A DNA stretch of 64,000 bases, taken from positions 372,001-436,000 of the forward strand of contig NZ_CP015412.1 of assembly GCF_001750165.1 (NCBI RefSeq). The letters are read 5' to 3'. The first letter of the stretch is position 1. Every line of letters begins with the position of its first letter. This DNA comes from Pseudoalteromonas luteoviolacea. GTDB taxonomy: Bacteria > Pseudomonadota > Gammaproteobacteria > Enterobacterales > Alteromonadaceae. This document shows positions 1-8,097 of this stretch, piece by piece. Both the position numbers and the translations under genes were made by a program. Under the pieces are notes generated by a model. It saw only the letters and a list, made by a program, of their open reading frames with translations, made no database searches and had not been told where the DNA came from.

Positions 1-871
1 CCAAACTCAAAATGTTTGTGCTCTAAAATTCGAGTGTAAGGTACTTCTCGCTCTGTATAGTTAACCACAGCATTACCTTGATAACTCTCTTGTTCTAAAA
101 TCTCTGTTTCAAAGTGCAAGCTGCGATATTCTAAAGCACCGAACTGACAATCAAAAAACTCATCAATCTTACCTGTATACAATACTTTATCTGCTAGTTG
201 ATTATAGTCATCAGCTTTGTCAAAGTAGTTTATGCCTGTTATCACTTCGACGCCCTCTAACAGCGCGTCAGTTAATGCATTATAGCCACCGACAGGGATA
301 CCCTGATAAGTATCATTAAAGTAATTATTATCGAAAGTAAACCGGAAGGGCAGTCGTTTGATAATAAATGCAGGGATTTGAGTTGCTGGACGGCCCCATT
401 GCTTTTCAGTGTACCCTTTAATTAGTTTTTCATACAGGTCTTGTCCACCCAAAAATAGTGCTTGTTCTTCTAAGTTCTGTGGTTCTAAATCATTATAGGG
501 AGCACGTTCTGCAGCGATTTTATCTTTTGCTTGTTGCGGCGTAGTTACCCCCCATAATTGATAAAATGTATTCATGTTAAAAGGCAAGTTATAGAGCTTG
601 TCTTGATAGCGGGCAACAGGGGAGTTGACATAATGGTTAAACGTAACAAAATGATTTACATAATCCCAGACTTGCTGATTACTAGTATGAAATATATGTG
701 CACCATATTTATGGACGTTAATACTTTCTATATTCTCACAATAGATATTACCACCAGTGTGATCGCGCTTATCAATTATTAAGACTTTTTTCCTTGATCT
801 GTGGCCTCTCGGGCAAACACTGCACCAACTAAACCTGCACCAACTATTAGATAGTCATAATGATTTTTTAT
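1..871 (-). pseudogene. glf: UDP-galactopyranose mutase (glf), 3' part outside window, frameshifted and without a normal start codon
   Basis: Glf interconverts UDP-galactopyranose and UDP-galactofuranose with an FAD cofactor and supplies galactofuranose for surface polysaccharides. On the minus strand the FAD-binding start (YLIVGAGLVGAVFAREAT) is followed by typical Glf blocks: DKRDHTGGNIYCEN, the YGAHIFHTSNQQVW segment, NSPVARYQDKLYNLPFNMNTFYQLWG, QWGRPATQIP and IPVGGYNALTDALLEGVEV. The gene leaves the window at base 1. Two defects are visible. First, the N-terminal frame meets TAA at 779-781; reading continues in the -1 frame after a run of six A residues (786-791), giving the expected GKKVLIIDKRD. 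Second, the frame has no ATG, GTG or TTG before the glycine motif; where Glf normally starts there is ATA at 869-871 or TGT at 875-877. It is either a decaying gene, a sequencing error in a homopolymer, or a gene read by ribosomal frameshifting. The family assignment is firm; functionality is doubtful. Confidence 0.8.
779..791 (-). other. A-AAA-AAG slippery heptamer followed by stop, at the glf frame change
   Basis: In the N-terminal glf frame the codons read GGA AAA AAG TCT TAA. The A AAA AAG heptamer has the phasing used by the E. coli dnaX programmed -1 frameshift site. A -1 slip would join the two glf frames exactly and skip the TAA. I cannot tell from the sequence whether this is a functional recoding site or a one-base deletion in the A run. 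Confidence 0.4.
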
Positions 872-1067
872 TCTACATGGTGTTTCTTTATTTTTTATAT
901 ATTTAAGTAAATGGTAAAGTGATTTTTTAAATCCAGAACTATTGAAGGTATTTTTAGTTTTTTAGGTGGGAAAATACTTTATAATATTTTTCATGGGTAA
1001 AGTTTATGGTATATAATTCATTGAGTGGATTTAAATATATTAGCAGCTAAAGCTTAGCTGCTAATTC

Positions 1068-1781
1068 TTAATGAGATGAATGACAAGCAAACTCACCTAT
1101 TGGACATGGTTCTGGATCAATTGGTGGACGTGGATCAGGCTTGGTTTTTCCAGGCGCTGCAAGTACCCAAACTCGTTCGTATCTATTATGTAGAGATGCG
1201 TGATCTGTTCTGTTTTTGTGCTCGCCAACACCTACATAGCAACGTTTTTGATTATGGATATATTTACCTACAATTCTGTAGCTCCTATCACCATGCCAAC
1301 CTTCAGCTACGCAGTGGTAAACGTATTCCCCAGAGTCCCAACCACCAGCTGTAACTTCGTCACCTTGCAGGCGATAGTTGCTGTGCACTTCACGCCATGT
1401 GTAGCTTTTATCATATGCAAGATATTTGTAACTATCATTCTTCCAGTTTTTACCATTGTGCTCTACATAGCAAGAACCATTGATAATCTTGCCGGCAACT
1501 TTTCGTGAACTATTGTCGATACAAATACCTGGACCGCCAAAAGATAAATTTAGCCCTAAAATGGGAGAAGGTGAGAAATAAGGCCATTTACCAGAACTTT
1601 CAGCATAGTCAACAATTTGAGGGTGTAAATGTGATGTACCGTGTCGCCAATGAATATCTTCCCAAGCACGATTAAAGTTCGATTTATCTGTAGAGATATA
1701 GCTTCCGAAGACTGCTGATTCAGCATTTAGTGAAAATAAAGCAGCCCCTAAAGATGTTATTAATAAGAGTTTATTTTTCAT
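1068..1781 (-). CDS. Secreted DUF3421/DM9-like protein
   Basis: A 237-residue exported protein. Residues 1-22 form a signal peptide (MKNKLLLITSLGAALFSLNAES, cut near AES-AVF). The body carries two similar blocks, about residues 80-135 and 150-205. Each has a Gly/Cys-rich pattern of the type ICIDNSSRKVAGKIINGSC or YHCVAEGWHGDRSYRIVGKY, followed by a C-Y-V segment, and this resembles DUF3421/DM9 repeats, which occur in natterin-like and mannose-binding proteins. The C-terminus is proline-rich (PDPRPPIDPEP) with two cysteines. A carbohydrate-binding or surface-recognition role is possible but inferred only from that resemblance. It stands alone between the glf remnant and a glycosyltransferase gene on the same strand. 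Confidence 0.6.
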   Translation of the reverse strand: MKNKLLLITSLGAALFSLNAESAVFGSYISTDKSNFNRAWEDIHWRHGTSHLHPQIVDYAESSGKWPYFSPSPILGLNLSFGGPGICIDNSSRKVAGKIINGSCYVEHNGKNWKNDSYKYLAYDKSYTWREVHSNYRLQGDEVTAGGWDSGEYVYHCVAEGWHGDRSYRIVGKYIHNQKRCYVGVGEHKNRTDHASLHNRYERVWVLAAPGKTKPDPRPPIDPEPCPIGEFACHSSH

Positions 1782-1924
1782 TATAATTTCCTTTGATTTA
1801 AAATCGGAAAGAAATTTAAATTAATTAAAAACCCCTGGCAATAAATTGATTTTATTGTTTGTGAAAATATTAAATATGATTAAATATTTAATTAACTGAA
1901 GGGCTTGGTGAAGAGGAAGGTGTA

Positions 1925-1945
1925 TTGCGGGTAGGTAACCCGCAA
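1925..1945 (-). terminator. Hairpin downstream of the glycosyltransferase gene
   Basis: A perfect 8-bp inverted repeat (TTGCGGGT and ACCCGCAA, 5-base loop) lies 19 bases after the stop of the minus-strand gene ending at 1964. There is no clear U-tract on either strand, so it may be a weak or factor-assisted terminator, or an mRNA-stabilising stem. Confidence 0.45.
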
Positions 1946-1963
1946 ATCATAAGATTATTAAAT

Positions 1964-2722
1964 CTATTGGTTAATTAATTTATTAATAACTCTGCGTGTA
2001 TTTGATTTATTTAATGCCTTATATTTTATTTGTTGTATTTTCCTTCTCCAAAAAGCGGTTTTAAAAGAGAGGCCTTTACTCATATTTCCTATCGTAGAAT
2101 CAAAATCTAGGTCTTGTTTTAAAGGACAAGGAGATAAAGTTAAAATTTCGATATTCTTTTCCCACCAATGTTGATAATCAGTATCAACAGGGCGGCCAAA
2201 CGGAATACTCGACTGAAGGATTTTTTTTGCACCATTTAGCGTGACTGCCTGTGCGCAGGTTCCCGCAGACACCTTTTTTTGAACCTTTAAGTTGAAAGTT
2301 GCATTGAGCTTAAACTCATAAGCCGTAGGACGAGTGCGATCACCGTACTCAGCTAACTTTATCATATCCCATTCAAAATCAATTTCTGATAGAGCGGAGA
2401 TGGCCTCATTTAGGTTGCCTACAACTTCAAAGTCGTCTTCTAATATGATGGCCCAAGGAATTTCATTGTCTACAATGTGTTGCAGTACTTTTAGATGGCT
2501 CATGTAACAGCCGATCTCTCCTGGGCTCAGCGGTTTATGGTAATCACGGCTATTTTTTTCTTCAGAATAAAACCTGTCACGTGTTATTGGATCTACTTGG
2601 TTTCCCAATACTGCACTTATACGCTCAAATTTTATATCGAAAGGCGCAAGTCTTTGCGTAACTGCATCTAATCTATCTGTGCTTTTATCTAAGTTTATTA
2701 AAAATATTGGTGGTTGAGTCAT
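1964..2722 (-). CDS. Glycosyltransferase family 25 (LPS/LOS-type)
   Basis: A 252-residue cytoplasmic glycosyltransferase. The N-terminus IFLINLDKSTDRL matches the GT25 start, which binds the nucleotide sugar. The GEIGCYMSHLKVL and IPWAIILEDDFEV blocks are the family signature, and the EDD acidic triplet is the likely metal/nucleotide-sugar site. GT25 enzymes add galactose or related sugars to lipooligosaccharide in Gram-negative bacteria; the acceptor here cannot be read from sequence. The C-terminal 40 residues are very basic (FWRRKIQQIKYKALNKSNTRR), consistent with membrane association. The start lies one base after the stop of the upstream lipoprotein gene, so the two are almost certainly co-transcribed. 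No other polysaccharide genes except the glf remnant are in the window. Confidence 0.85.
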   Translation of the reverse strand: MTQPPIFLINLDKSTDRLDAVTQRLAPFDIKFERISAVLGNQVDPITRDRFYSEEKNSRDYHKPLSPGEIGCYMSHLKVLQHIVDNEIPWAIILEDDFEVVGNLNEAISALSEIDFEWDMIKLAEYGDRTRPTAYEFKLNATFNLKVQKKVSAGTCAQAVTLNGAKKILQSSIPFGRPVDTDYQHWWEKNIEILTLSPCPLKQDLDFDSTIGNMSKGLSFKTAFWRRKIQQIKYKALNKSNTRRVINKLINQ

Positions 2723-2723
2723 A

Positions 2724-3221
2724 TTACTTTACTATTTCCAAGCTGACCGCCCAAGGCTTCTGTTTATCAAGGGTGGTACCAAAATTGACTGCAACTTTAG
2801 TTTCTGAAAGCTCACTCGTAAAAGTGGATCGGCTGCTTTCGTTACCAAAGTGCTGCTTTTCTTCCCAGTCAGGGCTTAAACAGGTTTTAAGCTGTTCATT
2901 TACTTGCTCAAACCTAACTAGCGCTTCAGTCTTACCTGAGAAAGATTTATTACATTCATAGGCTGTGTTGCCACTTGTGTACAAGTTGATCTGGCAGCTG
3001 TTTTCAATTAGATGCGCTTTTGGTCGCCAGCTTTTCATTAACTTGCCATTTATTTCACTGCCTTTCAAAATAGAAAAGCCATCACCTGCACCCGTGATTA
3101 ATGCGTTGACTTTTTCACAGTCAGTCATGTTTTCGACTTTTTTCTGAACGTCGTTGGGTAATGAGTTGCACCCAACTAATGTGATGAAACTTAGTGAGTA
3201 AATTAGGTGGCGAAAAACCAT
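2724..3221 (-). CDS. Small lipoprotein of unknown function
   Basis: A 165-residue protein with a lipoprotein signal peptide. Hydrophobic residues 5-17 end in the lipobox LVGC (Cys18 is the predicted lipidation site), followed by NSLPNDVQ. Asn at position +2 does not suggest inner-membrane retention, so outer-membrane placement is likely. Four further cysteines (TDCEK, NSCQI, YECNK, KTCLSP) could form two disulfides in the periplasm. I do not recognise a named domain. It starts 59 bases downstream of hisIE on the same strand, so read-through from the his operon is possible, and it is coupled to the downstream GT25 gene. A function in envelope assembly is inference from location only. Confidence 0.7.
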   Translation of the reverse strand: MVFRHLIYSLSFITLVGCNSLPNDVQKKVENMTDCEKVNALITGAGDGFSILKGSEINGKLMKSWRPKAHLIENSCQINLYTSGNTAYECNKSFSGKTEALVRFEQVNEQLKTCLSPDWEEKQHFGNESSRSTFTSELSETKVAVNFGTTLDKQKPWAVSLEIVK

Positions 3222-3279
3222 GGCAGCTTCCTTATCGAATTTTCCCTAAGCATACCATGGTCATTTGGGATGAGGTAGG

Positions 3280-3891
3280 TTATTGGTGTCTTTTGGCTAA
3301 TGTCTCGACAACTTGTGATAAGTCGAGTTCACTTCGTTGTAAAAGTACTAATAAGTGGTAAATTAAATCCGCAGATTCGTTAAGTAATTCCTCTTTATCT
3401 TGTTTCATCGCAGCCAGTGCTACTTCAACACCTTCCTCACCGACTTTTTGGCAGCTTCGGCTTAAGTCTTTGGCAAACAGTGATGCGGTATAGCTGGACT
3501 CGGGATCAGCGTTTTTACGCTCCTTAATCACTTTTTGCAGTGTGCCTAAAAAGGCGAGTTCGGGTTGAGCGCCATCAAAGCAACTTTCGGTGCCAAGGTG
3601 GCAAGTAGGGCCAGCAGGCGTTGCCAAAATTAATATGCTGTCTTTGTCACAGTCAGTGTGTGCTTCTATGAGCTTGAGTACGTTGTTTGAAGATTCACCT
3701 TTGGTCCACAGTCTTGACTTAGATCTTGAATAAAAGGTGACAAGTTTTTTTTCAAACGTCACTTGCAGTGCTTCTAAGTTCATGAACCCTTGCATCAAAA
3801 TGACGCCCGTTTCGTAATCTTGTACTATCGCAGGGATCAACTCTGATTTACCAAAGTCGACAGAGCTTATGTTGTCTGGTGTTAATTTCAT
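3280..3891 (-). CDS. hisIE: Bifunctional phosphoribosyl-AMP cyclohydrolase / phosphoribosyl-ATP pyrophosphatase
   Basis: Catalyses steps 2 and 3 of histidine synthesis (PR-ATP to PR-AMP, then opening of the adenine ring). The 203-residue protein is the usual fused enterobacterial form. The HisI half is about residues 1-112, with SRLWTKGESSNN and the metal-binding EAHTDCDKDSILILATPAGPTCHLGTESC segment. The HisE half is about residues 113-203, with the helical SRSCQKVGEEGVEVALAAMK and LNESADLIYHLLVLL blocks that bind PR-ATP. It is the last gene of the his operon, and its ATG overlaps the hisF stop by four bases, which favours translational coupling. Regulation is by the hisL attenuator upstream of hisG. 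Confidence 0.97.
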   Translation of the reverse strand: MKLTPDNISSVDFGKSELIPAIVQDYETGVILMQGFMNLEALQVTFEKKLVTFYSRSKSRLWTKGESSNNVLKLIEAHTDCDKDSILILATPAGPTCHLGTESCFDGAQPELAFLGTLQKVIKERKNADPESSYTASLFAKDLSRSCQKVGEEGVEVALAAMKQDKEELLNESADLIYHLLVLLQRSELDLSQVVETLAKRHQ

Positions 3892-4661
3892 AATCTTGTC
3901 GCTACCTTATTCTTTTTCAAATACTGTTTTAGTTTCGGTATTTCAATTACTTGCTTGTGGAATACACTGGCTGCCAGCGCACCATCTACATTTGCTTGGT
4001 TAAATACATCCACAAAATCTTGTTCTTTGCCTGCGCCACCAGATGCAATAAGCGGGATGTCACAAAGCGCTCTCATTTTACTGAGTTGTGATAAATCATA
4101 ACCTTTGCGAACACCATCTTGATTCATGCAATTTAGTACGATTTCACCAGCACCTAAATCTTGCACTCGCTGGATCCATTCCTGCGTTTTATAGCGTGTT
4201 TGGCTGGCAGCGTTCGGGTCGCCGGTTAGCTGGTAGACTAAATACTCACTACTTTTATCATCATAAAAACTGTCTACACCCACAACCACACATTGCTTAC
4301 CGAATTCATCGTGTAATTCTTTGATAAGTTCTGGCCTAGCTATCGCAGGGCTGTTAATAGAAATCTTATCCGCGCCTTGTTCTAACACTTTTGCGGCATC
4401 TGCAACGGATTTAATGCCACCTGCAACACAAAAAGGAATATCGATATTTCTCGCGATGTCTCTGACCCAATTTAAATCAAGCAAGCGTTTTTCTACGCTG
4501 GCACTGATCTCATAAAAAACCAGTTCATCCGCACCTTGCTCGCTATATAGCTTGGCTAGTTCAATGATGTCTCCAACCACTTCGTGTTGTTTAAACTTGA
4601 CCCCTTTGACGACTTGGCCATTTTTTACATCAAGACAGGGAATTATACGTTTCGATAACAT
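3888..4661 (-). CDS. hisF: Imidazole glycerol phosphate synthase, cyclase subunit
   Basis: HisF (257 residues) is the TIM-barrel partner of HisH. It uses ammonia from HisH to convert PRFAR to imidazole glycerol phosphate and AICAR. The N-terminal RIIPCLDVKNGQVVKGVKF contains the first catalytic aspartate (CLD), and VVGVDSF carries the second. Phosphate-binding loops are seen in VAGGIKS and IASGGAGK. The 5' end overlaps the end of hisA by 19 bases and the 3' end overlaps hisIE, as in many gammaproteobacterial his operons. Length and motifs are normal, and nothing suggests loss of function. Confidence 0.97.
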   Translation of the reverse strand: MLSKRIIPCLDVKNGQVVKGVKFKQHEVVGDIIELAKLYSEQGADELVFYEISASVEKRLLDLNWVRDIARNIDIPFCVAGGIKSVADAAKVLEQGADKISINSPAIARPELIKELHDEFGKQCVVVGVDSFYDDKSSEYLVYQLTGDPNAASQTRYKTQEWIQRVQDLGAGEIVLNCMNQDGVRKGYDLSQLSKMRALCDIPLIASGGAGKEQDFVDVFNQANVDGALAASVFHKQVIEIPKLKQYLKKNKVATRL

Positions 4662-5377
4662 GCAATTGCCTCCTCAACACTAAATGCGCCATCTAATAAA
4701 GATTTGCCTAAAATAATGCCTGCGACACCAATTTCAATAAGCTGTTTGATGTCGTCCAATGAGCTCACACCGCCTGACGCTTGTACTTTTGCGGCTGGAC
4801 TGTATTGTACTATTTGCTGATACAGTTCAAATGAAGGACCAGTCATGGTGCCATCTTTACTGATGTCCGTGCATAGGAAGTCATACACGCCAAGTGCCAG
4901 ATAAAAGTCGATTAACTCAAATAGTGAAACGCTTGAGTCACTTTGCCAGCCGTGCGTAGCAACAGACCAGCCATTTGCTGTTTTATTTACATCTAATGCA
5001 ATGACAAAACGTTCCGCGCCAAACTCTTGGATCCACTGAGCTAATTGCTCTTTTTGGTCAACGGCTAATGATCCAATAACTACTTGGTTTGCACCTGCTT
5101 TAAGCCACTGTTTTATATCTTCATAAGCGCGGATCCCACCACCTACTTGGTATGGTGTATCCAGTTTGCTTGTCGCTGTTTGAATTTGTTGCCACTGCTT
5201 TTTACTTGGATCGCGCGCGCCCTCTAAATCAACAAGGTGTAATTTTATTGCTCCTGCATCTTGGTATTCATGCAAGCGAGTTTGCAAGTCAAACGGGTAA
5301 AATTGCGCTGTATCGTATTTGCCCTGATAGAGGCGAACAATTTGGCTATCTAAAACATCGAGTGCTGGAATTATCAT
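4643..5377 (-). CDS. hisA: ProFAR isomerase (phosphoribosylformimino-AICAR-P isomerase)
   Basis: A 244-residue TIM-barrel enzyme that isomerises ProFAR to PRFAR by an Amadori rearrangement. The start MIIPALDVLDSQIVRLYQGKYD holds the first catalytic Asp (PALD). The phosphate loops are visible as VGGGIRAYEDI and ASGGVSSLDDI, and the second catalytic Asp lies in FLCTDISKDGTMTG. HisA and HisF are homologous half-barrel duplications, which is evident in their shared loops. The gene sits 12 bases after hisH and overlaps hisF. Its length is that expected for the family. Confidence 0.97.
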   Translation of the reverse strand: MIIPALDVLDSQIVRLYQGKYDTAQFYPFDLQTRLHEYQDAGAIKLHLVDLEGARDPSKKQWQQIQTATSKLDTPYQVGGGIRAYEDIKQWLKAGANQVVIGSLAVDQKEQLAQWIQEFGAERFVIALDVNKTANGWSVATHGWQSDSSVSLFELIDFYLALGVYDFLCTDISKDGTMTGPSFELYQQIVQYSPAAKVQASGGVSSLDDIKQLIEIGVAGIILGKSLLDGAFSVEEAIACYRNV

Positions 5378-5389
5378 GTTCGTTCCTTA

Positions 5390-5986
5390 TTAAACTTGCC
5401 ATTGCATAAAGTTAGTTAAAAGCTGTGCGCCCACTTTGGCGCTTTTCTCAGGGTGAAATTGCATGCCTGCGTAGTTATCTTTGGCGACGATGGCAGAAAA
5501 TGCTTGTCCGTACTCGCAACTCGCGAGCGTTGTGTCATTGAGCTCATGGGCAAAGCTGTGCACAAAATAAACCTGATCATCATTGCTGATCCCTTGTGTT
5601 AAAGGGTGTACCTTAGTGACGTTGATATTGTTCCAACCCATGTGTGGACTCGTTAATTCACCGGTTTGCAGCGCTTTAATGTTACCGTCGATGATCCCAA
5701 GTCCTTTGACATCGCCTTCCTCGTTGTCATCACAGAGCATTTGCATACCCAAACAAATTCCCATGAGGGGCCTTTGGTAAGCGTTAATGGCTTCTTTCCA
5801 TCCTTGTTCATTCAAGCGTTTGATGGCTACATTGGCGTGCCCAACTCCTGGGAGGACAGCGCGGTCAAAATTAGCTAACTGATTTGGGTCAGATAACACT
5901 TCAGGTGTCACGCCCAAGCGCTCGAATGCAAAGCGTACAGAGTTGATATTGGCACACCCAGTATTAATTATGGCTATCATAAACAC
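5390..5986 (-). CDS. hisH: Imidazole glycerol phosphate synthase, glutamine amidotransferase subunit
   Basis: A class I glutamine amidotransferase (198 residues) that hydrolyses glutamine and channels ammonia into HisF. The nucleophile Cys is in MGICLGMQML and the His-Glu pair is in GMQFHPEKS; the oxyanion-strand region is LPGVGH. The first ATG (5986) gives MFMIAIINTG. A start two codons later (MIAIINTG) is equally likely, since known HisH proteins usually begin right before the IVDYG/IINTG strand. It overlaps the end of hisB by 10 bases. Confidence 0.96.
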   Translation of the reverse strand: MFMIAIINTGCANINSVRFAFERLGVTPEVLSDPNQLANFDRAVLPGVGHANVAIKRLNEQGWKEAINAYQRPLMGICLGMQMLCDDNEEGDVKGLGIIDGNIKALQTGELTSPHMGWNNINVTKVHPLTQGISNDDQVYFVHSFAHELNDTTLASCEYGQAFSAIVAKDNYAGMQFHPEKSAKVGAQLLTNFMQWQV

Positions 5987-7038
5987 CCCTTTGAGCTAGC
6001 AGTAAGTTGAGAGGTATCTTTAGCAATGGCCATTCTTAACGCACGAGAAAATGCTTTGAATAACCCTTCAACTTGGTGGTGGCAGTTGCCGTCAGAAACA
6101 CTGAGTATCAGGCTCACTTGCGCATTGTCTGACAATGATTTAAAAAAGTGCTCGACCATTTGTACATCTAAGTCACCGACATTTTCACGGCTAAAGTTGG
6201 CATTGAGCACAAATGATGCTCTGCCGGATAAATCTAATTGGCACTCTGCTTTACATTCATCCATCGGTAAGGCAAAACCGTATCGTGCGATTTGTGATTT
6301 AGTACCGAGAGCTTCTCGTAATACTTGGCCAAGCGCGATACCTACGTCTTCGACTAAGTGGTGCTCATCTATGTGTAAATCGCCTTTTGCCTTTATTTCA
6401 AGGCCAATATTGGCGTGAGTACGGATCTGATCAAGCATGTGGTCGAAAAAGCCAAGGCCAGTATTAATGTCGCCATTGGCGGTTTGGTCTAGGTTTGCCG
6501 CAACTAAGATTTGCGTCTCTTTGGTATTTCTGATCACGCTGGCTTGGCGGTTTTGCGTGGTCAGCTCGGTGACAATTTTGTTCCAATCACCGTCGTACAA
6601 AATCCCTTGAATACACAGGTTTTGCGCAAGCTGGATGTCTGTTTGGCGATCCCCAATCACATAAGAGCGTGAAAGGTCCACTTTACCTGAGCGCATCAGC
6701 GAAGTGAGTAGACCCGTTTTGGGTTTGCGACAATCACAGTTGTCTTCATCAAAGTGCGGACAAATCAGCACTTCGTCAAATTTAATGCCTTGTGATGAGA
6801 AAATTTCCATCATCTTGTTGTGCGGCGCGGCGAATTCGTCTTCTGGGAAGCTGTCTGTGCCCAGCCCATCTTGGTTAGACACCATCACGAGGCGGTATCC
6901 TGCACTTTGCAGTGCCAACATTGCTGGGATCACATTAGGGAGAAGCGCTAACTTTTCTAGGCTGTCTACCTGTTTGTCTGTTACAGGTTCTTCGATTAAT
7001 GTGCCATCACGGTCGATGAATAGATATGGCGTACTCAT
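5977..7038 (-). CDS. hisB: Bifunctional histidinol-phosphatase / imidazoleglycerol-phosphate dehydratase
   Basis: A 353-residue fusion carrying out two non-consecutive histidine steps. The N-terminal HAD-type histidinol phosphatase (about 1-165) shows FIDRDGTLI with the nucleophile aspartate, VSNQDG, and the zinc-site cysteine cluster CPHFDEDNCDCRKPKTG. The C-terminal IGP dehydratase (about 170-353) has the metal-binding His motifs FFDHMLDQIRTHANI and DEHHLVEDVGIALG, plus EHFFKSL and HHQVEGLFKAFSRAL. This fusion is typical of gammaproteobacteria, and both halves look intact. It follows hisC with a 9-base gap and overlaps hisH. Confidence 0.97.
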   Translation of the reverse strand: MSTPYLFIDRDGTLIEEPVTDKQVDSLEKLALLPNVIPAMLALQSAGYRLVMVSNQDGLGTDSFPEDEFAAPHNKMMEIFSSQGIKFDEVLICPHFDEDNCDCRKPKTGLLTSLMRSGKVDLSRSYVIGDRQTDIQLAQNLCIQGILYDGDWNKIVTELTTQNRQASVIRNTKETQILVAANLDQTANGDINTGLGFFDHMLDQIRTHANIGLEIKAKGDLHIDEHHLVEDVGIALGQVLREALGTKSQIARYGFALPMDECKAECQLDLSGRASFVLNANFSRENVGDLDVQMVEHFFKSLSDNAQVSLILSVSDGNCHHQVEGLFKAFSRALRMAIAKDTSQLTASSKGCL

Positions 7039-7047
7039 TTTACTTCC

Positions 7048-8097
7048 TTACTCGCTTTGCTCTAGCCAACGTTTGACTTGTTCTAATTCTTGCTCGCTAC
7101 CGATTGATATTCTTAGCCAGTTGTCTTCACCAAATAGTGTAAACGGACGCATAATGGTGCCGGCTTTCATTGCTTGTTCGATAAGTGCTTTGTCGCTTAA
7201 TTGCAGCGTCACGAAATTGCCCTCACCGCAAAGAACCTGAGTGACTTTAGGTGAGTTACTTAGCCATGTTTTTAGTTTGGCTTTATTACTATTTAAGATA
7301 TTTACCTGTCTGCGCATTTGCGTGATTGCATCTGCCGACAGCGTTTGCTCCGCTATTTTTGCTACTGCGGTTGAAACTGGGTAGGGCGCAATGACTTTTC
7401 GCACAGGGTTTAATATTGCCTCGTTGGCCAATAAAAACCCTGTTCGAAGTCCTGCCAGCGCAAAAGCTTTAGAGAGAGTTCTTAGTACCACCACATTATC
7501 GAAGTCTTGTAGCAAAGACACCGCAGTTTGTTCTGGTGCAAATTCGATATAGGCTTCATCCACAACAATCAGAGCTGAGTTTTCAAGTGCTTTGGCAAGC
7601 GCTGCAACTTTGTCAATTGGTGTCAGGCTGCCAGTTGGGTTATTTGGGTTACAAATAAATACCAGCTTTGCATCACCGATACGTGCGCTTAGTTCACTCG
7701 CATGTTCTTCTTGTAATTGAGCTTGCGAAAGCGCATTTATGGCAATGTTCTGCGTGTCAGCTGAGACTTTGTACATACCATAAGTAGGTGTAAATATGGC
7801 GATGCTGTCTTTGGCAGGTTCACAAAATGTGCGCATTAATAGCTCGATACCTTCATCGGCACCTCGGGTCATCAACACCTGTGTTGGCAACAATTGTGCA
7901 TACTTACTATATGCATTAATTACTGACTCAGGTTGAGGCTCCGGATAGCGGTTTAAGTCATCAATAGAAATCTCAATGCTTTTATTGAATGGGCTCTCAT
8001 TGGCATTTAGCCACGTATTTCCCGTGAGCTTTTCGCTTTTCGCTGAGCTATATGCTTTCAAGCTCTCGATATTTTTTGGTAATAATGAAGTTGCCAT
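7048..8097 (-). CDS. hisC: Histidinol-phosphate aminotransferase
   Basis: A PLP-dependent class I/II aminotransferase (349 residues) that transfers an amino group from glutamate to imidazole acetol phosphate. Seen motifs are WLNANESPF near the N-terminus, TRGADEGIELLMRTF, FICNPNNPTGS (the substrate/PLP loop), VVDEAYIEF (Asp that binds the PLP ring), and RTLSKAFALAGLRTGF with the Schiff-base lysine. The start codon overlaps the hisD stop by one base (TAATG arrangement), indicating coupled translation. Confidence 0.97.
   Translation of the reverse strand: MATSLLPKNIESLKAYSSAKSEKLTGNTWLNANESPFNKSIEISIDDLNRYPEPQPESVINAYSKYAQLLPTQVLMTRGADEGIELLMRTFCEPAKDSIAIFTPTYGMYKVSADTQNIAINALSQAQLQEEHASELSARIGDAKLVFICNPNNPTGSLTPIDKVAALAKALENSALIVVDEAYIEFAPEQTAVSLLQDFDNVVVLRTLSKAFALAGLRTGFLLANEAILNPVRKVIAPYPVSTAVAKIAEQTLSADAITQMRRQVNILNSNKAKLKTWLSNSPKVTQVLCGEGNFVTLQLSDKALIEQAMKAGTIMRPFTLFGEDNWLRISIGSEQELEQVKRWLEQSE

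Noticed and set aside
3225..3262. ACCATGG / CCATGGT pair between the lipoprotein gene and hisIE, considered as a terminator
   Set aside because: Each half is itself palindromic and short, the loop is long and no U-tract follows.
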